Assembly: GCF_900110255.1 (NCBI RefSeq)
Contig: NZ_FODD01000024.1
Span: forward strand, 1 to 64,000
Direction of reading: 5' to 3'
DNA from: Actinacidiphila rubida
GTDB lineage: Bacteria > Actinomycetota > Actinomycetes > Streptomycetales > Streptomycetaceae
DNA length: 64,000 bases
A program made the position numbers and the translations under genes. The notes beneath the pieces were generated by a model. It ran no database searches. It was not told the DNA's origin and worked only from the letters and a program-made list of their open reading frames with translations. Shown here piece after piece: positions 8,773 through 17,814 of the stretch (positions within the stretch are counted from its first letter, which is position 1; each line of letters starts with the position of its first letter).

Positions 8773-10101
8773 ATGACGGACCATCCGATGGCGGAGCCGC
8801 TGCGCACCCGGCCGCCGCACAGCGGCACGGGGTCGCAGCACGTCCGGCGCGCCCGCAGCCACGCCGTCGCGCTGCTCCTGGTCGCCGGCGGCGCGGTGCT
8901 GGGCTGGGCGCTGCCGCTGCTGGAACGGCATCTGTCCTCGCCGGGCCTGTCGTTCAGCGCGTCGACCGCGCAGGCCACGCTCGCCGCCATCGCCGGCAGC
9001 ATGATCACCCTCGCCGGGTTCGTGGTCACGGCCATCACCCTGGTCGTGCAGACGGTCCAGGCGATGTCGCCACGGCTGGTCGCCGCGCTGGGCAACGTCA
9101 GCCACTACCTGGTCCTGTTCGGCCTGCTCGTCGGGACCGCGCTGTACGCGCTGGTGACGCTCAGCCAGCTGCGCGGGGACATGGTGCCGCGGGGCAGCGT
9201 GACCCTCGGCGTGCTGTTCGTGCTCGGCGACGCCGTCGCCGTGCTGCACCTGCTGTCGTCGCTGCGCCACGCGGTGACCGGCGGCGGGCTCTCCCGGGCG
9301 GTCGGCAAACGGCTGCGGACCGTCATCGACCAGATCTACCCGGCGATCCCGCCGGTCACCGGCGTACCGGCGAGCGGGGCCGGGGGCCCGTCCGGCGCCC
9401 CGCCGTACCGCGACGGGCCGCCGATCGTCCGCACCGGGCCGCCGGCCGTCATCTCCAACGTCGACGAGCGCCGCCTCACCCGGCTGGCCGCCCGCCACGA
9501 CGTGCGGGTCCGGCTCGTGCACGCCGTGGGCGACTTCGTCGGCTCGGACACCGTCGTCGCACGCCTCCAGGCACGCGGCGGCGCCCTGCCGCCGCGGCTG
9601 ACCCGGCAGGTCGCCGCGTGCGTCCGCTACGGCCCGAGCCGCACCGTGGAGCAGGACAGCTCCTTCGGCTTCCGGCTGCTGGCCGACATCGCGATCCGGG
9701 CCCTGTCCCCGGCGGTCAACGACCCGACGACGGCAGTCCAGTCGCTCGACCAGATCGAGGACGCCCTGGCGCGCCTGGCGCCCCGGCCGCTGGGCCCGGC
9801 GTGGATCGTCGACGGCGGCGGCCGGCCGCGCATCGCGCACCCCGCGCCGAGCTGGCCGGACCTGGTCTCCCTCGCCCTCGACGAGACGCTGGTGTACGGC
9901 GCGTCGAGCCCGCAGGTCGTCCGCCGCCTGCGCGCCCTGCTCGTCCGGCTGCTGGCCGTCGCCCCCGAGGATCGCAGGCCGCCGCTCGCCGACCGCCTCG
10001 CCGCCCTGGACCGCCTGGCCGCGGCCGCCCTCCCCGACCCTCTGCTGCACGAGATCGCCGCCCACCCCGATCACCAGGGCCTCGGCGGCCTCTCCGGCTG
10101 A
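8773..10101 (+). CDS. DUF2254 family membrane protein
   Basis: 442 residues. About four hydrophobic segments occupy residues 30-175 (HAVALLLVAGGAVLGWALPL, then ITLAGFVVTAITLVVQTV and two more). They are followed by a long soluble domain containing SFGFRLLADIAIRALSPAVNDPTTA, the hallmark of DUF2254. The function of this family is unknown. The ATG at 8773 follows GGAGG. It is monocistronic, with a perfect palindrome at 10153 after the stop. The preceding 250 bases hold only the divergent promoter region. Confidence 0.88.
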   Translation: MTDHPMAEPLRTRPPHSGTGSQHVRRARSHAVALLLVAGGAVLGWALPLLERHLSSPGLSFSASTAQATLAAIAGSMITLAGFVVTAITLVVQTVQAMSPRLVAALGNVSHYLVLFGLLVGTALYALVTLSQLRGDMVPRGSVTLGVLFVLGDAVAVLHLLSSLRHAVTGGGLSRAVGKRLRTVIDQIYPAIPPVTGVPASGAGGPSGAPPYRDGPPIVRTGPPAVISNVDERRLTRLAARHDVRVRLVHAVGDFVGSDTVVARLQARGGALPPRLTRQVAACVRYGPSRTVEQDSSFGFRLLADIAIRALSPAVNDPTTAVQSLDQIEDALARLAPRPLGPAWIVDGGGRPRIAHPAPSWPDLVSLALDETLVYGASSPQVVRRLRALLVRLLAVAPEDRRPPLADRLAALDRLAAAALPDPLLHEIAAHPDHQGLGGLSG

Positions 10102-10152
10102 ACGCCACGGCCCTCGGTGAGGCGGTGCCGGTCGGCTCCGCCCGAGGACAGC

Positions 10153-10186
10153 CGATTCCCGGCGCGGACGTCCGCGCCGGGAATCG
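10153..10186. terminator. Perfect 34-base palindrome, likely terminator
   Basis: The arms at 10153-10169 and 10170-10186 are perfectly complementary (left arm begins CGATTCCCGGCGCGG). It sits about 50 bases after the DUF2254 stop and has no T-tract, as is common for Streptomyces terminators. Confidence 0.75.
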
Positions 10187-10521
10187 CCGGGTGAGGGCCG
10201 GTCAGGGTCCTACCAGGGCTTGCCCGAAGGCTTGCCCGACGGCGGACAGGTGGTGCCCCGCGCTGCCGTGGCCGGGCGGGCCGTGATCGGGCGGGCCGTG
10301 GTCGCGCGGGCCACCCGTGCCGCGCACCGGTGATCCCGGCTTTGCCAATCCTTTACAGCAGGCGCCCCCGTCGCATCGTCTCTCCCTCTGGTTCCCGCCG
10401 GCCGGGCGACCGGCCGGACTTCCGGCCGGGCCGCGCCGGTCGCTCCGCCGGCCGGGTTCCCCCGCGCAAGCACCCGGCGCCCCGCAGTGGGGCGGCCGGG
10501 CCGATCGACAGGAGAGTCCTC
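10187..10521. other. Non-coding gap upstream of the sortase locus
   Basis: No gene could be supported. A minus-strand frame ending at 10210 reads Ala/Arg/Thr-rich text finishing in GKPSGKPW, but it has no start or ribosome site of its own and is continuous with shadow reading of the sortase genes. AT-richer DNA near 10339-10380 (GCCAATCCTTTACAG) is the best place for the promoter of the gene at 10522. Confidence 0.4.
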
Positions 10522-10914
10522 ATGCGTGCACGCTCTTTCGCAGCCGCCCTGGCCTGCGCCGCGGCGCTGGCCGTCGCCGGAGCCGGAACGGCGTTCGCCG
10601 ACGGCGGCACCCCCACCCCGGTCCCCGGCTCGTCCGGCGGCCCGACGTCCACGGCCGCCCCCGCCCCGGGCACCGCCCGCACCGCGACGCCGACCCCGGC
10701 ACCGACGCGCAGCACCAGCGGCCGCACCCCCCGCCCCGTCCCCAGCACCCGCGACCAGGTCGGCAGGACGCCGTCGGGCGCCCCGGACACCGGAGTTCCC
10801 GTCCCGGCGTCCGGCTCCGACAGGGCGGAGACCAGCGCGCTGGCCGCCGGTGGCGTGCTCGTCCTCGGGGCGGGCGCGCTCGTGCTGCGCCGCCGGCTCC
10901 AGGGCCGGGGCTGA
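10522..10914 (+). CDS. Secreted Pro/Thr-rich protein with C-terminal anchor, candidate sortase substrate
   Basis: 130 residues. A Sec signal peptide (1-26, ending AFA before DGGTP) is followed by a low-complexity Pro/Thr/Ser wall-spanning stretch (27-85), APDTG at 87-91, a hydrophobic segment (about 106-122) and a basic tail RRRLQGRG. This is the layout of a wall-anchored protein, but the sorting motif is atypical and sits about 14 residues before the membrane segment. The sortase gene starts four bases after its stop, which strongly suggests an enzyme-substrate pair. The ATG at 10522 follows GGAGAG. Confidence 0.75.
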   Translation: MRARSFAAALACAAALAVAGAGTAFADGGTPTPVPGSSGGPTSTAAPAPGTARTATPTPAPTRSTSGRTPRPVPSTRDQVGRTPSGAPDTGVPVPASGSDRAETSALAAGGVLVLGAGALVLRRRLQGRG

Positions 10915-10917
10915 CCC

Positions 10918-11745
10918 TTGCGGGCGTCCCGGTCGTCCCGGACGGCCCTGCCACCGCCGGCCACGCGGCCGAACGCGTTCCGGCGCGCATTCCGACGCGC
11001 GTCGGGACCTTCGCCGGATCACGCGCCACGCCCGGCGTCGGCCCAGGCATCGCACCCCGCGCCGGTTCCGGCATCGCGCCCCGCGTCGCGGGCAGCGCGC
11101 CGGACGGCCTTCCCCTCCGTCCTGGCGGCCGCCTGCCTGGCGGCGGGTCTGCTCGCGGGCTGCGGGGCCGCGTCCGGAACCGCGCCCGCGGCCGGGGCGC
11201 CCGCATCCACCTCGACGGCCGCACCGGCCTCGCCCAGCGGCGTCGCGTCGGCCACGACCGCCCCGGCGCCGAAGCCGGTCGCCCGCTCGGTCCCGGTGCG
11301 GCTGCGGATCGCCGACATCGGCGTGGACACCCCGCTCATGGGGCTCGGACTCGCCTCGGACGGCACCGTGCAGGTGCCGCCCGTGGCGGCGCACTCCCCG
11401 GCCGGCTGGTACAGCGGCTCGCCGGCCCCCGGGCAGCTCGGGCCGTCGGTGATCCTCGGCCACGTCACCGTGGGCCGCTACGGGGACGGCGTCTTCCTGC
11501 GGCTGTCACGGCTGCGCCCGGGAGCGCGGGTCGTCGTGGGACTTCAGGACGGCGTCGCCACCACGTTCACCGTGGACGCGGTGCGCACCGTCACCAAGGA
11601 CCGGTTCCCGACGCAGCAGGTCTACGGGAACACCGACCGTCCGGAACTGCGTCTCATCACGTGCGGCGGCCCGCGCACCGGCGACGGCTACCGCGACAAC
11701 GTGATCGTCTTCGCGTCCCTGACCGCCGTGGCGCCCGCGACGTGA
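10918..11745 (+). CDS. Class F-like sortase
   Basis: A transpeptidase that cleaves a sorting motif and joins proteins to the envelope. The catalytic residues are visible as His in ILGHVT, Cys in LITCGG and Arg in GYRDNV, in the usual order within the last 150 residues. The TTG at 10918 gives 275 residues with an unusually long basic N-terminus. A start further inside is possible, because the membrane segment only begins near residue 66. That segment ends in a lipobox-like LLAGC, so the enzyme may be a lipoprotein rather than a simple signal-anchor protein. It is coupled to the preceding wall-protein gene. Confidence 0.85.
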   Translation: MRASRSSRTALPPPATRPNAFRRAFRRASGPSPDHAPRPASAQASHPAPVPASRPASRAARRTAFPSVLAAACLAAGLLAGCGAASGTAPAAGAPASTSTAAPASPSGVASATTAPAPKPVARSVPVRLRIADIGVDTPLMGLGLASDGTVQVPPVAAHSPAGWYSGSPAPGQLGPSVILGHVTVGRYGDGVFLRLSRLRPGARVVVGLQDGVATTFTVDAVRTVTKDRFPTQQVYGNTDRPELRLITCGGPRTGDGYRDNVIVFASLTAVAPAT

Positions 11746-11782
11746 CCCCGTCCGCCGCCTGCCGCCGCACCCCACCGGGAGC

Positions 11783-12283
11783 ATGGTGAGTTCGTCGCAC
11801 GACCGGGCAGCCGCCGAGCTGTTCGCCGATCTCTACGCGGACCTCGCGGGCTGGTGCCGCCGTCTCGTCGACGACGACGGCACCGCCCACGAGATCGCGT
11901 CGGAGGCGTTCACCCGGCTGTGGATGCACTGGACCACCGTCGAGGAACCCCGCGGGTTCCTGTACGTGACGGCGGCGAACCTGGTGCGCGACCACTGGCG
12001 GCGGACGGACCGGGAACGCCGGGCGATGCGCCGGGCCGGCACCGAGGCCGCCCTCGCCCGCCAGCAGGCGGGCGCGGAGGCGTCGGTGCCGGTGCGGCTG
12101 ATCGTGCAGTCGATGCCCGAGAAGCTGCGCACCGTCGTCCTGCTCTACTACTTCGCCGACCTGCCGGTCAGGGACATCGCGTCCCTGACCAAGCGCAGGG
12201 AGGGCACGATCAGGGGCGATCTGCACGCCGCCCGGGAGTATCTGCGCGCCGTACTGGGAGAACGTTGTGATCACACGCGTTGA
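11783..12283 (+). CDS. Sigma-70 family (ECF-type) sigma factor
   Basis: 166 residues. Region 2 is at about 12-75 (LFADLYADLAGWCRRLV, EIASEAFTRLWMHW) and region 4 at about 110-160 (LRTVVLLYYFADLPVRDIA, then a recognition helix with REGTIRGDLHAAREYLR). The ATG at 11783 follows GGGAGC. It overlaps the next gene by 17 bases, so the two are translated together and the partner is probably its regulator. It follows the sortase gene by 38 bases and could belong to the same transcript, controlling surface functions. Confidence 0.85.
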   Translation: MVSSSHDRAAAELFADLYADLAGWCRRLVDDDGTAHEIASEAFTRLWMHWTTVEEPRGFLYVTAANLVRDHWRRTDRERRAMRRAGTEAALARQQAGAEASVPVRLIVQSMPEKLRTVVLLYYFADLPVRDIASLTKRREGTIRGDLHAAREYLRAVLGERCDHTR

Positions 12284-12695
12284 GCACTGGGAGGAGCCCG
12301 GTGACGAGGAGCTGGCCGCGCGCCTCCTGGAGGGCCGCGTGCGGCTGGCGGCGCCGCCCGGCACCTTCGAGCGGCTCCGCCGCCGCACCAACCGGCGCCG
12401 CAGGCTGCGGGCCGGCGCGGCCGCGGGAGCGGCGGCGGCCGTCGTGGCCTGCGCCACCGTGCTGCTGTGGCCGGCCGCGAGCCCGCCGCCCCGGACCCCC
12501 ATCCCCCCGGCGGGCCCCCCGCCCGCCAGCCCCACCGCGCGGCCGTCGACCCCCACGCCGACCGCCGTCCCGTCCCGCACCCCCTTCCCCTCCGGCCGCC
12601 CCACCCGTAATCCCGGCCGCCCCGGCGACACCACCCGCTCGGCCGGCACGCCGATACCCGGACGCGGCCCGGTCGTGCCGACCTCCAGGCGCTGA
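12267..12695 (+). CDS. Single-pass membrane partner of the sigma factor
   Basis: 142 residues from GTG at 12267. A cytoplasmic segment (1-45, with DEELAARLLEGRVRL) is followed by a basic stretch, one membrane helix (about 48-68) and an outside Pro/Thr/Ser tail. The position, overlapping the sigma gene, and the topology suggest an anti-sigma role. However, no HxxxCxxC zinc anti-sigma motif is present, so this is inference from context only. Confidence 0.65.
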   Translation: MITRVEHWEEPGDEELAARLLEGRVRLAAPPGTFERLRRRTNRRRRLRAGAAAGAAAAVVACATVLLWPAASPPPRTPIPPAGPPPASPTARPSTPTPTAVPSRTPFPSGRPTRNPGRPGDTTRSAGTPIPGRGPVVPTSRR

Positions 12696-12698
12696 CGC

Positions 12699-12767
12699 GC
12701 CGCCGGTGAGCCGCGCGCGGCCGCGCGCCCTGGCCGGGCGTCACGCGCCCGCCGGCTCACCGGCGGC
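12699..12767 (+). terminator. Inverted repeat after the sigma operon
   Basis: The 15-base perfect arms at 12699-12713 (GCCGCCGGTGAGCCG) and 12753-12767 are separated by a very GC-rich 39-base loop that can fold further. It lies directly after the stop at 12695. Confidence 0.55.
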
Positions 12768-12933
12768 ACGGCGGGCGCGGCCACCGGCTGGCCGGCCGGC
12801 CCGGGCAGGAGGGGCCGCGGGCTCGCGCGACCCGGGGCTGACAGACCCCCGCCCTAGCGTGACGACCGTCCGCGGGCCGCCCGCATCGTCACCCGAGCGC
12901 CGGCCCGCCGCCCTGCACGCAACGGGAGGCACG

Positions 12934-13326
12934 ATGGCCCTGCACTGGCACGGATACGCGTGGATCGGCAACGGAGGCATCCCCGACGCGCAGCGGCGCC
13001 CCGAGCCCGACACCGGCTTCCGCGGCAACGACTACCCGCCGCTCGTCACCGGCCACTGGCTCCTGAAGCCGCCACGCCTCGTCCGCGGCACCTGGGACGC
13101 CGCCGAGGACGCGATCGCGTGGCTGCGCGAGCAGTACGACGCCTCCCCCGAGACCGGAGGCCCCACCCTCGAGACGCGCCTGTGGCACGCGACGGACGGC
13201 CTGCCCCGCGGCAACGACGTCACCTGGGCCTACTGGCTCGGCGGTGGCCGCTTCGCCCACTTCACCGTCGTCTCCTGCCCCCGCCCCCTCGCACCCGCCA
13301 TCCCCTGCCCCGCGGGCCGGAACTAG
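12934..13326 (+). CDS. Conserved hypothetical protein
   Basis: 130 residues, soluble and rich in Trp (MALHWHGYAWIGNGG, VTWAYWLGGGRFAHF), with no signal or membrane segment. The ATG at 12934 is preceded by GGGAGG at good spacing. Its stop overlaps the stop of the convergent AraC gene through CTAG at 13323-13326. I do not recognise a family. Aromatic-rich beta-like sequence of this sort may form a small binding domain. Confidence 0.6.
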   Translation: MALHWHGYAWIGNGGIPDAQRRPEPDTGFRGNDYPPLVTGHWLLKPPRLVRGTWDAAEDAIAWLREQYDASPETGGPTLETRLWHATDGLPRGNDVTWAYWLGGGRFAHFTVVSCPRPLAPAIPCPAGRN

Positions 13327-14357
13327 GGTCTGGCGTTCGGATTCCCGTTGACCGCGCGGTCAGGGGCGGCGGTCCGGCCCGCGGTCGTGCCGGCGGAGCT
13401 CCCGGCGTGCTTCCAGTCGCCGGGGGTGACGCCGAACTCCTTGCGGAACGACCGCGTGAAATGGCTGGAGTTGGTGAAGCCCCAGCGGCGGCCCACGGCG
13501 GCGACCGCGGTGTCACGCGCGCCCGGGCGCAGGAGGTCGCGGCGGCAGCGTTCGAGCCGCTGGGCCCGGACCCACGCCGCCGCGGTGACGCCTTCGCTCT
13601 CGAAGAGGCGGTGCACGTAACGCACGGACATGTGGTTGTCGGCCGCCATCCGCGACGGCGACAGCCCGGGGTCGTGGAGGCGGCCGAGCGCGTACTGCTT
13701 GAGGCGTTCCAGGGCGACGGCGTGGGAGGACGGCGGTCCCGGCCGGGCGTCCCGCCGCAACTCGTCGATCATCAGCGTGATGAGGTCCACCACGGTCGCC
13801 GCGAGCCGGCGCCCGGCGGACCCGTCCAGCACCGCCGCGTCCTGGGCGACGCGGCCCAGGACGTCCGCGGCCAGCCCGGCCGTCGCGCTGTCCTCCCGGC
13901 GGAACGACGTCGCGGTGAGCTCGCTCAACTCCCGTTGCCCGAGATCCACTTCGTCACGAGGAAGGCAGAAGGAGGTGAAGCGGAAGTCCGTGTCGAGGCG
14001 CTTCCTGAACGGGCGCGAGGAGTCGGTGAGGGAGAACTCCCCGGGCCGGACGACGGATTCGCGCCCGTCCTGCTGCTTGAGGGCGGTGCCCTGCTCCTGG
14101 AACGTGAGGATCACGCAGGGCTGCGCCTCCTGCGCGGGCCGGCGGTACCCGGAGACGGTCTGCGGCCCGGCCTCCACCCGGCACACCCGCAGCGACCCGA
14201 CGCGGGTGCTGGCGATGCTGCCCTCCGCCGAGCTCGGGTCCTTCAGCGCGACGCGCATCGGCACGTAGGCGCGGGACACCGCGTGCTGCCAGCGGTCCGC
14301 GCCGTCGGCGCCGTCGGCGCCGCGCCGGCCGTCGTTGCGGAACAGGGTGGTGGTCAC
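13323..14357 (-). CDS. AraC family transcriptional regulator
   Basis: 344 residues. The N-terminal cupin-like effector domain (about 25-200) is of the type that precedes AraC helices in actinobacterial regulators. The C-terminal double HTH is at about 225-325 (LSPSRMAADNHMSVRYVHRL, then RWGFTNSSHFTRSFRKEFGV, the AraC signature). GTG at 14357 follows GGAGGGAGG at the right distance. A strong hairpin separates it from the upstream hydrolase gene, so it is probably expressed alone. Its target is not evident. Confidence 0.88.
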   Translation of the reverse strand: MTTTLFRNDGRRGADGADGADRWQHAVSRAYVPMRVALKDPSSAEGSIASTRVGSLRVCRVEAGPQTVSGYRRPAQEAQPCVILTFQEQGTALKQQDGRESVVRPGEFSLTDSSRPFRKRLDTDFRFTSFCLPRDEVDLGQRELSELTATSFRREDSATAGLAADVLGRVAQDAAVLDGSAGRRLAATVVDLITLMIDELRRDARPGPPSSHAVALERLKQYALGRLHDPGLSPSRMAADNHMSVRYVHRLFESEGVTAAAWVRAQRLERCRRDLLRPGARDTAVAAVGRRWGFTNSSHFTRSFRKEFGVTPGDWKHAGSSAGTTAGRTAAPDRAVNGNPNARP

Positions 14358-14465
14358 GCGGCCTCCCTCCGAGGGGCGGAGGCGGCCCGGTGCCGCCCGT
14401 GCCCCATCCCATCGCGAGGGGGTGGGACGGGACCAGGAACAACCAGGGGAACAAGTAGTGCCCCC

Positions 14466-14510
14466 GCCGTGCCGTGCGCCACAGGACCGGCCCGTGGCGC
14501 ACGGCACGGC
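14466..14510 (-). terminator. Strong hairpin terminator
   Basis: The 17-base perfect arms at 14466-14482 and 14494-14510 (GCCGTGCCGTGCGCCAC) have an 11-base loop. It lies downstream of the hydrolase gene ending at 14557 and before the AraC gene on the same strand. Confidence 0.75.
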
Positions 14511-14556
14511 GTACGGCCGCGCACCGGCCGCGCACCGGGCGCGCGCCCGGCCCGCG

Positions 14557-15264
14557 TCACGCGCGGTCCGCGGCCTCCCGGATCAGCGCCACGACGCTCT
14601 TGGGGTGCGCGAGCATCACCAGGTGCGAGGAGTCGACCTCGACGGTCGTCATCCCGGCCCGCTGGTAACCGAAGCGCTCCACCTCGGGGTTGATGGTGCG
14701 GTCCGAGGACGCGACGAGTCCCCACGACGGCTTGCTCCGCCACGCCGCGACGGGCGCGGCCTCACCGAACGCCCGGGCGGCGAGCGGCCGTTGCGTGACG
14801 GCGAGGACGCGGGCGAGCACCGGGTCGACGTCCGCCGCGAAGATCTCGGGGAACCGCTCGACGTCGACGGAGACGTCCGTGCCGTCCTCCTGCCCCTCGA
14901 CCGGGAACGGCGCGTAGACGAGGGCGTCGGCGAGGTCGGAGTCGGAGAACCGGCCCTGCAGCTCGCCCAGGCTCTCGCCCTCCTCCAGCGCGTAGCCCGC
15001 GAGGTAGACCAGGCCGCGCACGTTCTCCTCCGTGCCGGCGACGGTGATGACGGCGCCGCCGTAGGAGTGGCCGACGAGGATGACCGGGCCGGGGATGCGC
15101 CGCACGACGGACGCGACGTAGGCGGCGTCACCCGTCAGGCTGCGGTTGGGAACGGCCGGGGCGACGACGGGGAAGCCGTCCGCCAGCAGTTCGGGGACGA
15201 CGCTCGCGTAGCTGGACGCGTCGGCGAACGCGCCGTGGACGAGGACGACGGTGGGTCGGGACAT
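14557..15264 (-). CDS. Alpha/beta hydrolase
   Basis: 235 residues. The oxyanion segment VLVHGAFADASSY, nucleophile elbow GHSYGG (Ser near 75), acid in SSDRTINPEV and catalytic His in SSHLVMLAHP mark the small esterase family related to salicylate/methylketone esterases, which is common in soil bacteria. No signal peptide is present, so it is cytoplasmic. The ATG at 15264 follows GAGGAG. Its substrate is unknown. Confidence 0.88.
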   Translation of the reverse strand: MSRPTVVLVHGAFADASSYASVVPELLADGFPVVAPAVPNRSLTGDAAYVASVVRRIPGPVILVGHSYGGAVITVAGTEENVRGLVYLAGYALEEGESLGELQGRFSDSDLADALVYAPFPVEGQEDGTDVSVDVERFPEIFAADVDPVLARVLAVTQRPLAARAFGEAAPVAAWRSKPSWGLVASSDRTINPEVERFGYQRAGMTTVEVDSSHLVMLAHPKSVVALIREAADRA

Positions 15265-15473
15265 GCGGGCACTCCTCAAGGACCGGCTGCCGGTGGTGGG
15301 TCGGTCTCCCACGCTAGGCAGCCCGGAACGCGCCCCTGGGCCCCGCGTGCACGGGACGTGGCCGGTGCGTGCATGCCGGAAAGGGCCGGACCCGGACCTG
15401 CCGGCACCGTCACACCGCGTCAGCGCCCCGCACCCGTACTCGCCCCGGCACCGGCACCGGCACCGGCAAACCG

Positions 15474-17741
15474 TCAACCGTTCCGTGCGGCCGGTTCCGC
15501 CTCGCGGTCCGCCGCGGCCAGGTAGGCCCGGGCCTCCTCCCGGCAGACGGGGTCGGCCTGTTCGAGGGACGCGCACCGTGCGTACGCCTCCCGCACCCGT
15601 TCCCCCGCGCCCGCGGCCGCGCACGCCCTGGCGAGCTGGATCAGGACGCGGCTCTCCAGGCCCGGGTTCGGGCTGCGCCGGCACAGGTCGACGCCCTGGT
15701 CCAGACAGCGCGTCGCCTCGGGCCAGTTGCCGAGCGCCGCATGGGAACGGCCCAGGCCCATCATCAGGTTGATGCGGCTGACGGCGGCGATGTGCGGCTC
15801 GATCCGGCCGGCCTGCCCGTCCAGGTCCGCCAGCGCGGCCCGATGGGCGCCGACCGCCGCCTCGTACCGACCGGCCTCGATGAGGGCGAGTCCGTGGGCC
15901 GCCGCGGCCTGGAGGCCGCCGTGCACGTCGCCGGCCTCCGCCAGGTACCGCGCCGCCAGGCGGTTGTGCTCGGCCGCCTCGTCGTGGGAGCCGGTCTTGC
16001 CCAGCGCCCACGCGCTGTAGAGGTGGGACCAGCCGGTCTGGCCGGGGTCGCCCGCGCGCAGGGCGGCGGCGCGGGCACGCGACGACCACGCGACGCTGTC
16101 CCGGGGGCGGTGCTCGCACACCAGCAGCGCCCAGGCGCAGTAGTTGAGCTGGGTGGCCTCCAGCAGCGGGTCGCCGAGCCGTTGCGCCGCCTCCGCGGCG
16201 GTCCTGAAGACCTCCGGCCAGTGGCCCCAGAACATCCACTGGTCGGAGAACCAGTGCATGGCCTCGGCCACGTCGACGACGGTGGCGTCCTCGCCGGCTG
16301 CCGCCGTCGCCCGGAACGCGCCCAGCCAGGTGTCGCCCTCCTCCTGCAGCCAGGTGCGGGCCTCCTCGGCGGTGCCGAGGCGGACGAGGCCCGGCTGCCG
16401 CGCGGGTGCGCCGTGGTCCGGCTCGAACCAGCGGCCGGCGAGGACGGCGGTCCGCAGCAGCCAGCGCCACAGGCCGGCCGCCGCGGCACGCGCCGCCTCC
16501 TCGCCGTCCTCCTCCGCCAGGCGCGCGCGGGCGAAGAGCCGCAGCAGGTCGTGCAGCCGGTAGCGGCTGCCGTCCGTGCCGAGCAGGCCCATCTCGACCA
16601 GCTCTTCGAGGGCGTCCTCGGCGGCGGGCACGTCACCGCCGAGGAGATGGGCGGCGACCGCCGTCCCGACCCCGGATCCGGGGACGAGCGACAGGAGCCG
16701 GAACAGGCGGGCCGCCTCGGGCGTGAGCCGCCGGTAGGACAGGCCGAAGGCGGCACCGACCCGCACGTCGCCCGCGGCCAGCATCGTCAGCCGCCGCTCC
16801 TCCACCGCGAGACGGTCCGCGTAACGCTCCACCGTCCAGCCCGTGCGGGTGGCCAGCCAGCAGCCGGCGACCCGCAGCGCCAGCGGGAGCCGCCCGCACA
16901 GCGCGGCGAGCCGGGCGACCTGCTCCGGCTCGGCCGCCGCCCGTTCCCGCCCCATGATCCCGGCGAGCAGGGCCTGCGCGTCGCCCGCGGGCAGCTCGTC
17001 CAGCATGAGCCGGTCGACGCCCTCCAGGCCGCTGAGGATGCGGCGGCTGGTGACGAGCACCATGCTCGGCCCGGCCCCGGGCAGCAGCGGCCGCACCTGC
17101 GACTCGCCCGCCGCGTTGTCCAGCACCACGAGGAACGGCCGCGCGGCCAGCGTCCTCCGGTAGAGGCCGGGCTGCCCGTCGGGGCCGGCCTTCGCCAGCT
17201 CGCCGTCGGGCACGCCGGCCGCGCGCAGCACCTGCGCCATCAGGGTGGCGGGCTCGGGCGGGGACGCGTCCAGGCCCCGCAGGTCCAGCATGATCCGGCC
17301 GCCGGGGAAGGAAGGGGCGAGCAGGCGGGCCGCGTGCAGGGCCAGGCTCGTCTTGCCCGCGCCGGGCGGCCCGGACAGCGCCACGACGGGCGCCGGCCCG
17401 GACCCCGCGGCCGCGGCCACGCTCCGCAGCCGCGCCAGTTCCTTCTGCCGTCCGACGAAGTCCTCGACGCTGCGGGGCAGCCCGTCCGCGGGACGCGGTG
17501 CCGGGTCCGGCGCGCGTCCCTCCCGGGCGGCGCTCGCGAGCCGGGCCCGCGCCTCGTCGTCGAGCTTCAGGCCGAGGGCGAGGGCGGCGACGGTGCCCCG
17601 CTGGGGTGTGGTGCGGTGGCCGCGTTCGAGATTGCCGATGCCGCGCGGGCTCAGACCCGACGCCTCGGCGAGTTCCTCCAGGGTGAGTCCGGCGTCCTGC
17701 CGCAGACGACGGAGGTACTCCCCGAAGGTCGTCGCCGCCAC
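15474..17741 (-). CDS. XRE-HTH / NB-ARC ATPase / TPR regulator
   Basis: 755 residues. An N-terminal XRE helix-turn-helix (about 5-60: FGEYLRRLRQDAGLTLEEL, GIGNLERGHRTTP) is followed by a STAND-type NB-ARC ATPase (Walker A GPPGAGKTSLAL near 125; Walker B FLVVLDNA; winged helix about 330-420 with LHDLLRLFARARL). TPR-like helices then run from about 480 to 730. Such proteins are ligand- or partner-triggered switches related to the SARP/AfsR family. GTG at 17741 starts directly with the HTH. It is divergent from a DHA2 drug exporter, which is its most likely target. Confidence 0.85.
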   Translation of the reverse strand: MAATTFGEYLRRLRQDAGLTLEELAEASGLSPRGIGNLERGHRTTPQRGTVAALALGLKLDDEARARLASAAREGRAPDPAPRPADGLPRSVEDFVGRQKELARLRSVAAAAGSGPAPVVALSGPPGAGKTSLALHAARLLAPSFPGGRIMLDLRGLDASPPEPATLMAQVLRAAGVPDGELAKAGPDGQPGLYRRTLAARPFLVVLDNAAGESQVRPLLPGAGPSMVLVTSRRILSGLEGVDRLMLDELPAGDAQALLAGIMGRERAAAEPEQVARLAALCGRLPLALRVAGCWLATRTGWTVERYADRLAVEERRLTMLAAGDVRVGAAFGLSYRRLTPEAARLFRLLSLVPGSGVGTAVAAHLLGGDVPAAEDALEELVEMGLLGTDGSRYRLHDLLRLFARARLAEEDGEEAARAAAAGLWRWLLRTAVLAGRWFEPDHGAPARQPGLVRLGTAEEARTWLQEEGDTWLGAFRATAAAGEDATVVDVAEAMHWFSDQWMFWGHWPEVFRTAAEAAQRLGDPLLEATQLNYCAWALLVCEHRPRDSVAWSSRARAAALRAGDPGQTGWSHLYSAWALGKTGSHDEAAEHNRLAARYLAEAGDVHGGLQAAAAHGLALIEAGRYEAAVGAHRAALADLDGQAGRIEPHIAAVSRINLMMGLGRSHAALGNWPEATRCLDQGVDLCRRSPNPGLESRVLIQLARACAAAGAGERVREAYARCASLEQADPVCREEARAYLAAADREAEPAARNG

Positions 17742-17775
17742 CTCGTCCTCACGTCCTCATCCACCGCGCATACCG

Positions 17776-17814
17776 CTCTCAAACGAGAGGATCCTTTCAT
17801 TCACCCGATGGTGA
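17776..17814. promoter_or_regulatory. Two short palindromes in the regulator/exporter divergent region
   Basis: CTCTC-AAAC-GAGAG at 17776-17789 and TCACC-CGAT-GGTGA at 17801-17814 lie in an AT-richer stretch next to the start of the XRE/NB-ARC gene. They are the best visible candidates for its operator. ATTCACTGACATAT downstream may contribute to the exporter promoter. Confidence 0.35.

Noticed and set aside
10210..10335. Minus-strand frame ending GKPSGKPW considered as a small peptide gene
   Set aside because: No start codon with a ribosome site in the gap; the frame is continuous with antisense reading of the sortase locus.
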